Assembly (NCBI GenBank): GCA_013375455.1 | Contig: JABXJT010000088.1 | Coordinates: forward strand, 1-20,442 | Reading direction: 5' to 3' | DNA: 20,442 bases | Source of the DNA: Candidatus Helarchaeota archaeon | GTDB lineage: Archaea; Asgardarchaeota; Lokiarchaeia; Helarchaeales; HEL-GB-A | In this document: piece after piece, positions 1 through 7,830 of the stretch | Position numbering within the stretch: the stretch's first letter is position 1 | Layout of the letters: each line of letters opens with the position of its first letter | The notes under the pieces: model-generated | What the model saw: the letters and a program-made list of their open reading frames with translations, nothing else | Told to the model about the DNA's origin: nothing | Database searches by the model: none | Position numbers and translations under genes: made by a program

Positions 1-48
1 ATCCGTCAGCTCATTAAGGACACCCACGAATTCCTCGCAAAGCCCTAA
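1..48 (+). CDS. C-terminal tail of an unidentified protein, cut by window start
   Basis: Frame 1 is open from base 1 to a TAA at 46-48 and gives 15 residues ending in HEFLAKP, a helix-like charged tail. It is too short to assign to a family. I prefer this strand because the next gene runs on the minus strand and ends at 98 followed by oligo-T runs (minus sense), which fits two convergent genes with a terminator between them. A competing minus-strand reading (ATG at 69-67, open to the window edge) has no ribosome binding site and no room for a promoter, but cannot be excluded. Confidence 0.4.
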   Translation: MRQLIKDTHEFLAKP

Positions 49-70
49 AAGACTACTTTTGCGGATCATG

Positions 71-94
71 AAAAAAAGAAAGTGAGATAAAAAA
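71..94 (-). terminator. oligo-T terminator after the large membrane protein gene
   Basis: Read on the minus strand, two T runs (6 T at 94-89 and 7 T at 77-71) follow the stop codon at 98-100. Intrinsic archaeal termination typically uses runs of T in the non-template strand without a required hairpin. This is position and composition only. Confidence 0.45.
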
Positions 95-97
95 TTT

Positions 98-2962
98 CTA
101 TTTTTCATAATGTTTTGGTTCGATGAACTTTTTGCAGTGAGGACACCAGGTGTTCTGACCTTTTTTAAGAAGTCGGGTATCGATATCTGGTATTTTTTTG
201 AAACAATGGGGACAGAATTCCATCGTGAGGGGAGGTAAAGGTCCTTTCGCCAATTTTTCTTTGTATTGTTTGATTCGTTCATCGGCTTCTCTTTTGAGTT
301 TAATTTTTTCCTCCTTGATACGTTTAGCTTCCAATTTTATTTTTTTCTTTTCTTCTTCTGCGGTGCGATATTTGTCCATTTTCTCTGAAACAACCTCATC
401 TATGCTTCTTTTCTTGGGAGCAAAAATTTGGAGGTGGGCAGGGGTTAAGGGACTACCACAATTTTCGCATAGCGTATTCTGATCAGAATTGAGCAGCTTT
501 AAATCCACTTCGGTAAGTTTATGAGAACAATAGAGGCAATAATCGATTTTAATTAATATTTCATCTTCACGGCGCCGATATTTTCGTACGATGCGAGCAT
601 CCCTTTTATGTTTCACGTAAGGGATTAATTTTCCTTTAATTCCTTTATAATAATAGGGGGAAAATACAGCCACCACTCCGACGATGATCAGTGAAATAAT
701 TAGTGGAAGATAATTAGGAGCGGTTTGAATTATGAACGATTGTTCAATTTGGATAGTTTCATTGCTGGCGAATTGCGCAACGAACGTTAGATCTAAAGTT
801 TCACCGTGCATTGAGGTTTGGGGAATGGTAATAGTGAGAATAGTATCGACAATCTGACCAGGGAAGAGGATCTCGGAATCTATTCCAAAGACATAGGAAT
901 CTGAGGGAATTCCGAGAACGGATAATTCGATTGTATCATTAAAATTGCCATTATTTTCAACGTGCACATCGTAGATCAGGACAGAACCAGGCAAAATCTT
1001 TTCTGGAATTTCCTTTTCGGTAATGCTGATGCTTAAATTCCTAAAGGGTAAGACGATCATTTGCACGGTATCGTAGGCTGAAGATGTCGAATCGGTTTGG
1101 CTCTGTGCAAGTAATTCAACTGAATAATGGAGTGCTGGAAAGTTAGGAGATTTTGGCACCGTGACATTGGGTGAAATGGTGATGATTTCACCAGGAGCTA
1201 AAGTCGCATTGGCGGGAAGTTCGAATATAGAGGAATTAATCCCTTGAGCTGACATTGAAAGGGCAAAGGTCTCGGCGATGTTGCCTGTATTCGTGATGTT
1301 AAAGGAGAGAGATTCCGTTACGTCGGGGGTCATATTAAGGAGCCCTGTGTCTAGGATTGAAATTCGTTCGACTTTGGCCTCGTAGTAAGGGAGGATGTTG
1401 AGATTTTCCGTAATGGAGTCATTTTCTGAAGAATCCCCACGGCTAGTAGCAGTTACAGTGAATGAGTGCGTTCCAGCGGAGGACCCCGAGTCACGAGGAG
1501 GATCTATTTTCAAGATGAAGAATCCGATGCTGCCTTGCTTGATGGTTAAATCAGGGGGATGAATGACCCAGGATGGATCGATGTCAGTGACCTCGATATC
1601 GTAGATGTCGTGTTCAATATTTTGACCGGTATTCTCGATGAACACGTAGTACTCAGCGACATCTTTCCCGAGCTCAATTGATTCCATTGGTGAAATATAC
1701 ACCATCTGCGCGCCGTATGACTCGGTTGGAGGTACTGAGGTGGCATTCATTTGGATGGTGAGGCTATTTGATGAGTCAAACACTAAGAAATTCCCTAATG
1801 GAATGACGAACGTATAGATAAGCCATTCGCGATCAGCAAATAATGAAGAAAAAATGGTTTTCCATGTGAGTCCCAGGAGAATATCGATATTTAATAGATT
1901 AAGATGATATTGAAAGTCGTTTAGTTCGAGTCGGACGTGCCCAGGATCCTTCGTGTGAATGAATAGATTCTCGGTCTGGGGTGATTGGGTGAAATTTAAC
2001 GTTTTGGTATTGGGGCCAAATTGATCATCGAAGTGAGTATCATTCCCGAATAATGTGGCTTTGATGGTAAGTAAATCTGATCCGACACTGAAGCGTAATT
2101 TGATTAAGACATCAACTACAATCGAAGAGATAATCTTTGCAATAGAAGAGACGTATGGAATATCTAATTTTCCAAGGATTTCTAGAATGGGAATCTGAAT
2201 TTCGCCCAAGTCCACGGATTTACCTGTACCAAGAGGGGTCTCGTAGCTTCTATCCACACGATAATTAGGACCCATGCTCCACTCACCATCATATCCAAAA
2301 GCACTCACGCCTGCATAAATTCGGGCAATGAAATGAAAGTATGTTTCATTATAGTTGGGTAAATCAACCGTGTGAAGCGTAATGTTCAAAGAAGTTGTAG
2401 CATCGACTAATAATTCGGTAGGATAATCGACACTGACATTGATTGGGAACCTGATGCCTGCGCCAATATCGATTTCGATGCCAAAATAGGCGTATGCAAT
2501 TTTATAACCGAAAATTTCCAAGTTCCAGGATATTTCCCATTTGTAATAAATAAGTTGATACGTGAAACCCATTATGACATCCAGGGTTGTTCGATTCACG
2601 GGTGAAAGGGTTTGAGTGGTTGAATTTTGATTAGTTTGATGGGGATTCATAATATTTTTAATTTGATACGACTCGTCCACGTCCACAGATTCATCAGCAT
2701 CAGATGCTGTTAATTTAAATGAATTGGCGGATGTTTCTTCAGATAGCGCGAAATCCTCAGAGTTTCTGATTTCTTGTAACCTATTAATGATGAAATTGAA
2801 AGTATTTTCGAGATTTTCTATGGAATCGGATGATTCTTTAAATAGATCTATATCAATTTGCTCTGTTTTCGTATTTTCTGGTAAATTTTGAATGCAGACC
2901 ATAGAAAATATCAAAACGAACGTAAATATCCCTAAAAATGCTGTTTTTCTAAATTTCCCCAT
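98..2962 (-). CDS. Large secreted/membrane-anchored Ig-like protein with cytosolic duplicated zinc ribbons
   Basis: A 954-residue protein of unknown specific role. A hydrophobic signal peptide or signal anchor lies at residues 7-25 after a basic start. The ectodomain is beta-rich: about 125-410 is unrecognised, and about 425-745 looks like repeated NEW3/CARDB-type Ig-like domains (segments such as FNITNTGNIAETF and VENNGNFNDTI). I count 17 N-x-S/T sequons before the second membrane segment (about 750-772), and none in the basic cytosolic tail. The tail has a zinc ribbon (about 808-843, CxxC...CxxC), a Lys/Glu coiled coil (about 855-905) and a second ribbon (about 916-950). The two ribbons share the pattern CxxC-x(n)-D-x-(K/R)LL-x-x-x-QNT-x-CxxC, so one is a copy of the other. 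The ATG start is supported by AGGTGATC just upstream. It probably senses or anchors something at the cell surface; that is inference. Confidence 0.85.
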   Translation of the reverse strand: MGKFRKTAFLGIFTFVLIFSMVCIQNLPENTKTEQIDIDLFKESSDSIENLENTFNFIINRLQEIRNSEDFALSEETSANSFKLTASDADESVDVDESYQIKNIMNPHQTNQNSTTQTLSPVNRTTLDVIMGFTYQLIYYKWEISWNLEIFGYKIAYAYFGIEIDIGAGIRFPINVSVDYPTELLVDATTSLNITLHTVDLPNYNETYFHFIARIYAGVSAFGYDGEWSMGPNYRVDRSYETPLGTGKSVDLGEIQIPILEILGKLDIPYVSSIAKIISSIVVDVLIKLRFSVGSDLLTIKATLFGNDTHFDDQFGPNTKTLNFTQSPQTENLFIHTKDPGHVRLELNDFQYHLNLLNIDILLGLTWKTIFSSLFADREWLIYTFVIPLGNFLVFDSSNSLTIQMNATSVPPTESYGAQMVYISPMESIELGKDVAEYYVFIENTGQNIEHDIYDIEVTDIDPSWVIHPPDLTIKQGSIGFFILKIDPPRDSGSSAGTHSFTVTATSRGDSSENDSITENLNILPYYEAKVERISILDTGLLNMTPDVTESLSFNITNTGNIAETFALSMSAQGINSSIFELPANATLAPGEIITISPNVTVPKSPNFPALHYSVELLAQSQTDSTSSAYDTVQMIVLPFRNLSISITEKEIPEKILPGSVLIYDVHVENNGNFNDTIELSVLGIPSDSYVFGIDSEILFPGQIVDTILTITIPQTSMHGETLDLTFVAQFASNETIQIEQSFIIQTAPNYLPLIISLIIVGVVAVFSPYYYKGIKGKLIPYVKHKRDARIVRKYRRREDEILIKIDYCLYCSHKLTEVDLKLLNSDQNTLCENCGSPLTPAHLQIFAPKKRSIDEVVSEKMDKYRTAEEEKKKIKLEAKRIKEEKIKLKREADERIKQYKEKLAKGPLPPLTMEFCPHCFKKIPDIDTRLLKKGQNTWCPHCKKFIEPKHYEK

Positions 2963-2977
2963 CTTAGATCACCTAAG
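2963..2977 (-). promoter_or_regulatory. Ribosome binding site in a small hairpin loop
   Basis: Minus-strand sequence CTTAG-GTGAT-CTAAG ends directly at the ATG at 2962. The Shine-Dalgarno core AGGTGATC overlaps a 5-bp inverted repeat with the GTGAT in the loop. The match to the archaeal anti-Shine-Dalgarno is strong and fixes the start codon; the hairpin itself is short and AT-rich, so its effect is doubtful. Confidence 0.5.
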
Positions 2978-2995
2978 TTCTTGAAAAATTTGAGA

Positions 2996-3021
2996 AGTAT
3001 TATAATACTCACCTTATAAAT
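2996..3021 (-). promoter_or_regulatory. Candidate TATA box (3014-3021) and 14-bp palindrome (2996-3009)
   Basis: On the minus strand TTTATAAG lies about 55 bases before the ATG of the large membrane protein, a usual distance. Just downstream, near the expected transcription start, is the perfect palindrome AGTATTATAATACT. A palindrome in this place is where an archaeal repressor would bind, but no protein can be named. Confidence 0.4.
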
Positions 3022-3123
3022 AATTTTTTAATTTAAATCGGATGTTTAAGAAAAATAGAGAGAAAAGGGAGAATTTAGTTTTAGGATTTATTCCTCAAAA
3101 ACATTCAAATTAAGCGGAGTTCG

Positions 3124-3152
3124 AAAGAAAAAAGAAAATTTAAAACAAAAAA
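3124..3152 (-). terminator. oligo-T terminator after the ARPP-1-like gene
   Basis: Minus-strand reading after the stop at 3156 gives T6 at 3152-3147, T4 at 3144-3141 or nearby, and T6 at 3133-3128, the pattern expected for archaeal intrinsic termination. Confidence 0.45.
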
Positions 3153-3155
3153 GAG

Positions 3156-4193
3156 TCAAGCCATGCTCATAAAAGCCATTACTTCCGAGACTTCTTCTTC
3201 AAACCCGCAATGGGGACAAACTTTTTTCCTTGGCTTAGCAGTGCCACATTCGGGACAATGGGCAGAATAGAATTTAGACGTGAGAACTTCTCCCGCGATT
3301 CCGGCCATGTTGAGTACTATCCCATCTACTTCGACTTGTTTTAATGCGTCTTTACCTTCCTTAATTTTTGAAAGGTTTTTGAAAAGAGTTTTAACCGTTT
3401 CTTGAGCTTTGAAGTAGGATCCTTTACCACTTTTTTTCCAGGATACATTAGTTTCTAATGATTCCAGGATACCATCCTTGCGAACTTGAAAATTATGTGG
3501 CGATCGGTGGATTTCTAACCCTTTTACGTTACCATCGGGATCTATGACAATAATCCCAATTGTGCTACTTGGAAATTGTAATTTTTCGCTTCTTTGCTTC
3601 GCCCTTTTCTGTCTGGCTTTAACTGCTTGAGTATATTGTGTCTGATCTGCAACTTCTTCTTCCTCAATGGTTTCTTGCGCCACGTTCTGCCATACTCGTG
3701 CTTGACTGATGGTGGAAACAGCTGCCCGGTGGACCGCATGCCCACGTTTCATGGCCCGCATTTCGTTCAGCATGACGCGACTGCATTTCCCACCATATCC
3801 AAATGCAGCCCCACTTGATAAATGATGAGGCGCATGGACGCATTTGACAGGAACTTCGATTTTCTCACCAGGTTGAACCATTACAATCCCAATGCAGATG
3901 CGATCTTGGGTGCCTTTTCCTAAGAAAATCTCCCCTTCTTCAATAAGAATGGGGAATTCGCAGTTATTCTGGAAAATAATGTGGTTAACTTCGGTACCTT
4001 TATCAATAATCAAGCAAGAATTTTCACTACACGCTTCTGATAAGGTGAGATAATCACGTTCTTCTCTAGGAATCTCTTGCTTTATGATAGGTACGAATGA
4101 AATCTCCTCAAGAATCACTGGGGTTCCAATTTGTAGTCCATCCGCGTTGATTACTTGTGTTGCAAACTTTCGAATAGCCGCTATGTTTGTCAT
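3156..4193 (-). CDS. ARPP-1-family domain protein with C-terminal zinc ribbon
   Basis: A 345-residue cytosolic protein. The N-terminal part matches what I know of the ARPP-1 domain (named for association with ADP-ribosylglycohydrolase and rhodanese/phosphatase genes): a YLTLSEA motif near residue 47, a turn like ILIEEGEIFLGKGTQDR, then a stretch ending in IEVPVKCVHAP, followed by a low-complexity alpha region with SxGAAFGYGGKCSR. Family members usually have Gly-Ala-Lys-Gln-Asn-Arg where this one has GKGTQDR. A CxxC-x(9)-CxxC zinc ribbon sits at about 311-330, close to the C-terminus (ends FMSMA). The biochemical role of the domain is not established; a link with ADP-ribose or NAD metabolism is only suggested by its family name. 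The start ATG is preceded by GGGGTGA, 9 bases away. A TATA-like CTTAAATA lies at about 4244-4251. The family call is from recalled motif pattern. Confidence 0.75.
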   Translation of the reverse strand: MTNIAAIRKFATQVINADGLQIGTPVILEEISFVPIIKQEIPREERDYLTLSEACSENSCLIIDKGTEVNHIIFQNNCEFPILIEEGEIFLGKGTQDRICIGIVMVQPGEKIEVPVKCVHAPHHLSSGAAFGYGGKCSRVMLNEMRAMKRGHAVHRAAVSTISQARVWQNVAQETIEEEEVADQTQYTQAVKARQKRAKQRSEKLQFPSSTIGIIVIDPDGNVKGLEIHRSPHNFQVRKDGILESLETNVSWKKSGKGSYFKAQETVKTLFKNLSKIKEGKDALKQVEVDGIVLNMAGIAGEVLTSKFYSAHCPECGTAKPRKKVCPHCGFEEEVSEVMAFMSMA

Positions 4194-4243
4194 TTTTCAA
4201 TTTCACCCCTTTTTGGATGTCACTAATAGAGATTAGATCCTCA

Positions 4244-4251
4244 TATTTAAG
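4244..4251 (-). promoter_or_regulatory. Candidate TATA box of the ARPP-1-like gene
   Basis: Minus-strand CTTAAATA about 51-58 bases before the ATG at 4193. The 292-base stretch 4194-4485 otherwise holds only short palindromes (TCTTTTAAAAGA near 4333; GATCT-CTTA-AGATC near 4391) and no readable gene. Confidence 0.35.
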
Positions 4252-4485
4252 TTTGACCAATTTGAGTAGTGATCCCATTGATGTTTATCATCTTTAACGT
4301 CTTTCACTATGACTGTTCATTCGGGTTTCATCTTTTAAAAGAGATGCCACCTTTCAAATTAATTTTAAGAAAAGAAATTTCACCGTTTTAGATCTCTTAA
4401 GATCGCGTGAATCCCGAGAAATTGGTCTGAATTTAGAGTAAGATTTCTGAATTACCAGATTATGCGCGAAAAAATCGAAATTTAA

Positions 4486-5271
4486 TCAAGCATAATTGGA
4501 TAGCCAGTTGCTCATTTCAGATTTTTTACAACTGGAATGAGTCTTGATCATTGCAGTTGAAACGGATTGGTGGGCGTTGAGATCAATGTTCATTATTTTT
4601 TGGATTTTTAGCAGGAAGGTATTGAACTCTTCTCGCAATAATTCGAGATTCGGGTTTGAGGGGTTCGAATTTTTATCGAAAAGGGCGATGCAAATTCGGC
4701 TTTCATTGATGCAAAGGCAGGCTTCCAACTCGCTAGAGAGGGATTGCCATTCCATTTTGACGCTAGAGGAATTTTGAAACATGCCAATCCAACGCCATTT
4801 TCCGAACCAACGACCTTTGAGCAAATAAACAAGCTTGAATAAGTCATTATTTTTGTTATTCAAGGGGACCATTATTTCAAGCCCGACGTACTCCTTGGGT
4901 TTTATTGTTAAACTAGTTTTGGGTGATTGAAGGAGGGAATTAATGACCTTCATTCCTGTTTTGTTGATTTTGTATCCGTTCAAGGTCTTATCAATCAACT
5001 TTTTTCGAAGTAATCGTTTCAACGATGTTGCGACTTTTTGTTGGTGCAGGTTCAGTTTTGTTTTTATCCCTTGGAAGCTTAATTCTGCTTGAGAATCTTT
5101 AGAATAGGCTTCAATTGATAATAAAAATAAAATATTGAGCTCACGTGACGTGAGTGCCTCATCTAGAGGGCCAATCTTCGTGAAATAATCGGAATCTTCC
5201 GTTAGCTGCGTGTCCATCGGACCACACGCCCGGAAATCGAATGAATTAGTCCTATTAAAGTTCACTTCCAT
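4486..5271 (-). CDS. Winged-helix DNA-binding domain protein, probable transcription regulator
   Basis: A 261-residue protein from the ATG at 5271; upstream codons extend the frame to 5388 but would overlap the divergent promoter, and AAGG lies just before 5271. Residues about 38-112 form a winged helix-turn-helix like MarR or other archaeal wHTH domains: a helix after LTSRELNILFLL, a recognition-type helix around LNLHQQKVATSLKRLLRKKLI, and a wing ending in GYKINKTG. The C-terminal half (about 125-250) is a separate alpha/beta domain with EYVGLEIMVPLNN and a tryptophan-rich stretch (KGRWFGKWRWIGMF), which may bind a ligand or partner; I do not recognise it. It is transcribed divergently from the glycosyltransferase operon with 163 bases between starts, so it may regulate that operon or itself; this is inference. 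Confidence 0.7.
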   Translation of the reverse strand: MEVNFNRTNSFDFRACGPMDTQLTEDSDYFTKIGPLDEALTSRELNILFLLSIEAYSKDSQAELSFQGIKTKLNLHQQKVATSLKRLLRKKLIDKTLNGYKINKTGMKVINSLLQSPKTSLTIKPKEYVGLEIMVPLNNKNNDLFKLVYLLKGRWFGKWRWIGMFQNSSSVKMEWQSLSSELEACLCINESRICIALFDKNSNPSNPNLELLREEFNTFLLKIQKIMNIDLNAHQSVSTAMIKTHSSCKKSEMSNWLSNYA

Positions 5272-5308
5272 AAGATAGACCTTCTTGTGGTAAATATAGT
5301 AAGGGTGA

Positions 5309-5316
5309 TATTTATT
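5309..5316 (-). promoter_or_regulatory. Candidate TATA box of the winged-helix gene
   Basis: Minus-strand AATAAATA lies 38-45 bases before the ATG at 5271, giving a short leader. On the plus strand the same spacer has TAAATATA at 5291-5298 and TTTAAAA at 5407-5413, either of which could serve the glycosyltransferase operon. Confidence 0.35.
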
Positions 5317-5434
5317 GACTGAGTTTGCGAGACTCGTTATCTTCGAGGAAATTATGAATTTAGATACATCGGAAATTTTTACTAACATTCAGTTAATCGG
5401 AATACCTTTAAAATTGAAACTCAGAAATAAGGAT

Positions 5435-6631
5435 ATGAATTTTTTATTCATTCTGAATACTTTCTATCCGAATATAGGAGGTGTTGAGAATGCAACATAT
5501 GAAATTTGTAAAAGACTCAAGGAAAGAGGACATGAAATTTTCGTGTTGACGACAACAAAAGTGAATGTTCGTCCAAATAATCAGGACCTCCCGTTTTTTG
5601 AGAAAATTGACGGGATCCGAATTTATCGGATTCGCCATGCGTTGAGATTTTTTGATATTCCTTGGAAAGCGCTCTATTTGGCAAGAAAGTATCAAATTGA
5701 TTATGTTTATATCACGGATTTTTGGGGGGGTGTTGCGCTTTTCCTAAAAAAAATATTTCGAATTCCATTCGTGTATGTTCTCAATGGTTATAATCCAATT
5801 TGTCCCCGAGGAACTCTTTTCCATGAGCAGGCCTGTCAAGGGTTCGAAGTGTGGAAATGTCTGGAACAATGCCACAAATTTTCGTTTCGTTTTCTTTTCA
5901 CGCTTATCATCACGCGGATGCTTTTATTAGAGGCGGAACCCGTCATCGCAATTAGTGAGGCCGTGCGTGATGCGTATCGTGCGTATTTTGGGAAAATATC
6001 TATGAAGTTATTATATTATGGAGTTGATGCACAAAAATTCAAGCCCCTCCCAGTTCAGCCTTCTACCTTGACTCATAATTTAGAAGATTCTGATAAAATT
6101 TTACTTTTTTTTGGGCGATTAATAAAGGAAAGGGGAGTTGCAGAATTTTTACCGCACTTCAAGGAAATTTTAAAGCAAGTGGAATGTAAATTACTCATAG
6201 TTGGCTCAGGACCAGAAATTAAAGAGATAAAGGAGGAAGCCAACTCTTTAAGCTTACAAAAAAAGGTCATTTTTACGGGATTTTTAAGAAATAAAGATTT
6301 AGTTAATGTTATTAACATCTCAACCCTTGTCATTTTACCCATCTTATTTCCCGAACCATTAAGTCTCGTGGCTTTGGAAGCCATGGCTTGCGGAAAGCCG
6401 GTCATAAGTTTTGAATTGGGAGGTGTTAAAGAATTATTAGCGCATGACAAGGTGGGGTTATTAATAGCTCCAAATAATTGGAAAGAATTCACGAATAAAA
6501 TCCATCAAATTTTAAGTAATGAAGAATTGAGTGAGTCGATAGGAAGTGCTGCGCGTCAGAGAGTGGAAAAATTTTTTACATGGAAAAAGTTCGTGGACCA
6601 ATTCCTTAAAGTAATCATCCAAAATCGATAG
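5435..6631 (+). CDS. GT4 (GT-B fold) glycosyltransferase, first gene of a three-gene glycan operon
   Basis: Transfers a sugar from a nucleotide-sugar to a lipid-linked or protein-linked glycan, presumably at the cytosolic face of the membrane. About 398 residues, normal for the family. The N-terminal Rossmann domain starts FILNTFYPNIGGVENATYE with the glycine-rich acceptor loop; the C-terminal domain begins near ILLFFGRLIKERG and carries the donor-site EX7E motif E307-PLSLVAL-E315 followed by the usual AMACGKPVI. A cysteine-rich loop (four Cys between NPICPRG and CLEQC) is typical of one GT4 subgroup and may form a metal site or disulfides. I chose ATG 5435 because it sits at the family's normal N-terminus. 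An in-frame ATG at 5354 behind GAGGAA would add 27 residues and is possible. The sugar used cannot be told. Confidence 0.85.
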   Translation: MNFLFILNTFYPNIGGVENATYEICKRLKERGHEIFVLTTTKVNVRPNNQDLPFFEKIDGIRIYRIRHALRFFDIPWKALYLARKYQIDYVYITDFWGGVALFLKKIFRIPFVYVLNGYNPICPRGTLFHEQACQGFEVWKCLEQCHKFSFRFLFTLIITRMLLLEAEPVIAISEAVRDAYRAYFGKISMKLLYYGVDAQKFKPLPVQPSTLTHNLEDSDKILLFFGRLIKERGVAEFLPHFKEILKQVECKLLIVGSGPEIKEIKEEANSLSLQKKVIFTGFLRNKDLVNVINISTLVILPILFPEPLSLVALEAMACGKPVISFELGGVKELLAHDKVGLLIAPNNWKEFTNKIHQILSNEELSESIGSAARQRVEKFFTWKKFVDQFLKVIIQNR

Positions 6632-6633
6632 AA

Positions 6634-7830
6634 GTGTACCACGTGCGAATTGGAATAATTAGCTCTGGAACTAAAGCCGATCGAATTCCTCCTATTTATG
6701 GGGGAGGGATTCAGAAATATAGTTGGAACTTAGCCAGAGAATTGAATAAACTAGGGCACGAAGTCCACGTATTTACCATTTTACATCCAGGAGAATCAAG
6801 GGATGAAGCTCTTGATGGGGTTTTTATTCATAGAATTTCTCGATTTCTAGGAATGAATGTGTTCAATACGATTATTTTTGGTCTCAAAGCGTTTTTTAGA
6901 ATCCTACACGTTCAAAAGAAAACAGGTCCGTTCCACATCCTTCACGCTCAAAGTAGGGTTTCAAGTCTCCTCATTCGCTACCTCTTCCCTTATAAAATCC
7001 CATTCATCATCACCGCTCATAACTGGGATGTATTGTTAACGGTTCCTGCAGCAGTTCTATCGCGTCCCACTTATTTCTTGGTACTCTTTATGGAAAAATT
7101 AGCATGTTTAAAGAGTGATGGAGTGATATCCCTAACCGAATTTTTCAAAAAAATCCTCCTGAATCGGTTGAAGCTCCCCTCCTCAAAGGTTCAAGTAATT
7201 CCAAACATGATTACTATACGTGAAAGTCATAAAAAACCAGCGGATTTACAACCCATCATTAAAAAAATTGTTTCTGAATCTTATTTATTATATATAGGAC
7301 GTTTAGAGAAGGAAAAAGGATTAAATTTTCTCATCGAAAAATTTAAAGCCATCACAAATCAACAGGAGAATTTGAAGTTGGTTTTGATTGGCAGGGGTTC
7401 TCTTGAACTTGAATTAAAAAGATTAGGTAAAAAATTCAAGATTGCCGATAAGCTGTATTTTTTAGGAGGACTTCACGAAAATCAATTGAGACCTCTATTG
7501 AAGGCAGCTCGTGCACTGATTCTTCCGTCGCACTTTGAAATCATGCCAACCGTGATTCTCGAGGCATGGGCTGCAGGATGTCCGGTTATTGCAAATAATT
7601 ATCAAGGTGTCCAAGCGTTAATTCGCCATGAATCTACGGGATTAATCTTCCAAAAGGATAAAGGGCAGCACTTACCTTCAGTTGTACAAAAATTGTTTAC
7701 ACAGAAAAATTTGAGGGACACGATAATTAAAAATGCTAAGGCCCAAATCCGTTCAAAATATGCAAGCTCTCAAGTTGTAAAACAAATTATTGCGATGTAT
7801 CGTGATCTTGTGAACCGGTGCAATCAATGA
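6634..7830 (+). CDS. GT4 (GT-B fold) glycosyltransferase, second gene of the operon
   Basis: A 398-residue GT4 enzyme. The start is GTG; either GTG 6634 (used here) or GTG 6643, which gives the family-like MRIGIISSG, and neither has a clear ribosome binding site, so translation may be coupled to the preceding gene, whose TAG ends at 6631. The acceptor domain has the loop YGGGIQKYSWNLARELNKLGHEVHVFT. The donor domain starts around LLYIGRLEKEKGL and has the EX7E motif E302-IMPTVIL-E310 then AWAAGCPVIA. It ends four bases into the next gene (ATGA overlap at 7827-7830). It should extend the same glycan as its neighbours, each enzyme probably adding a different sugar; that is inferred from gene order. 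Confidence 0.85.
   Translation: MYHVRIGIISSGTKADRIPPIYGGGIQKYSWNLARELNKLGHEVHVFTILHPGESRDEALDGVFIHRISRFLGMNVFNTIIFGLKAFFRILHVQKKTGPFHILHAQSRVSSLLIRYLFPYKIPFIITAHNWDVLLTVPAAVLSRPTYFLVLFMEKLACLKSDGVISLTEFFKKILLNRLKLPSSKVQVIPNMITIRESHKKPADLQPIIKKIVSESYLLYIGRLEKEKGLNFLIEKFKAITNQQENLKLVLIGRGSLELELKRLGKKFKIADKLYFLGGLHENQLRPLLKAARALILPSHFEIMPTVILEAWAAGCPVIANNYQGVQALIRHESTGLIFQKDKGQHLPSVVQKLFTQKNLRDTIIKNAKAQIRSKYASSQVVKQIIAMYRDLVNRCNQ

Noticed and set aside
1..69. Minus-strand partial reading frame starting ATG at 69 and open to the window edge
   Set aside because: It has a plausible N-terminus but no ribosome binding site, no room for a promoter after the upstream gene, and a T-rich terminator lies just before it. 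The plus-strand tail ending at 48 fits better, though this is not certain.
4194..4485. Possible small RNA gene or palindromic element between the ARPP-1-like and winged-helix genes
   Set aside because: Only short AT-rich inverted repeats are visible; there is no tRNA-like fold, C/D box or GC-rich stem, so I saw only the promoter and terminator region.
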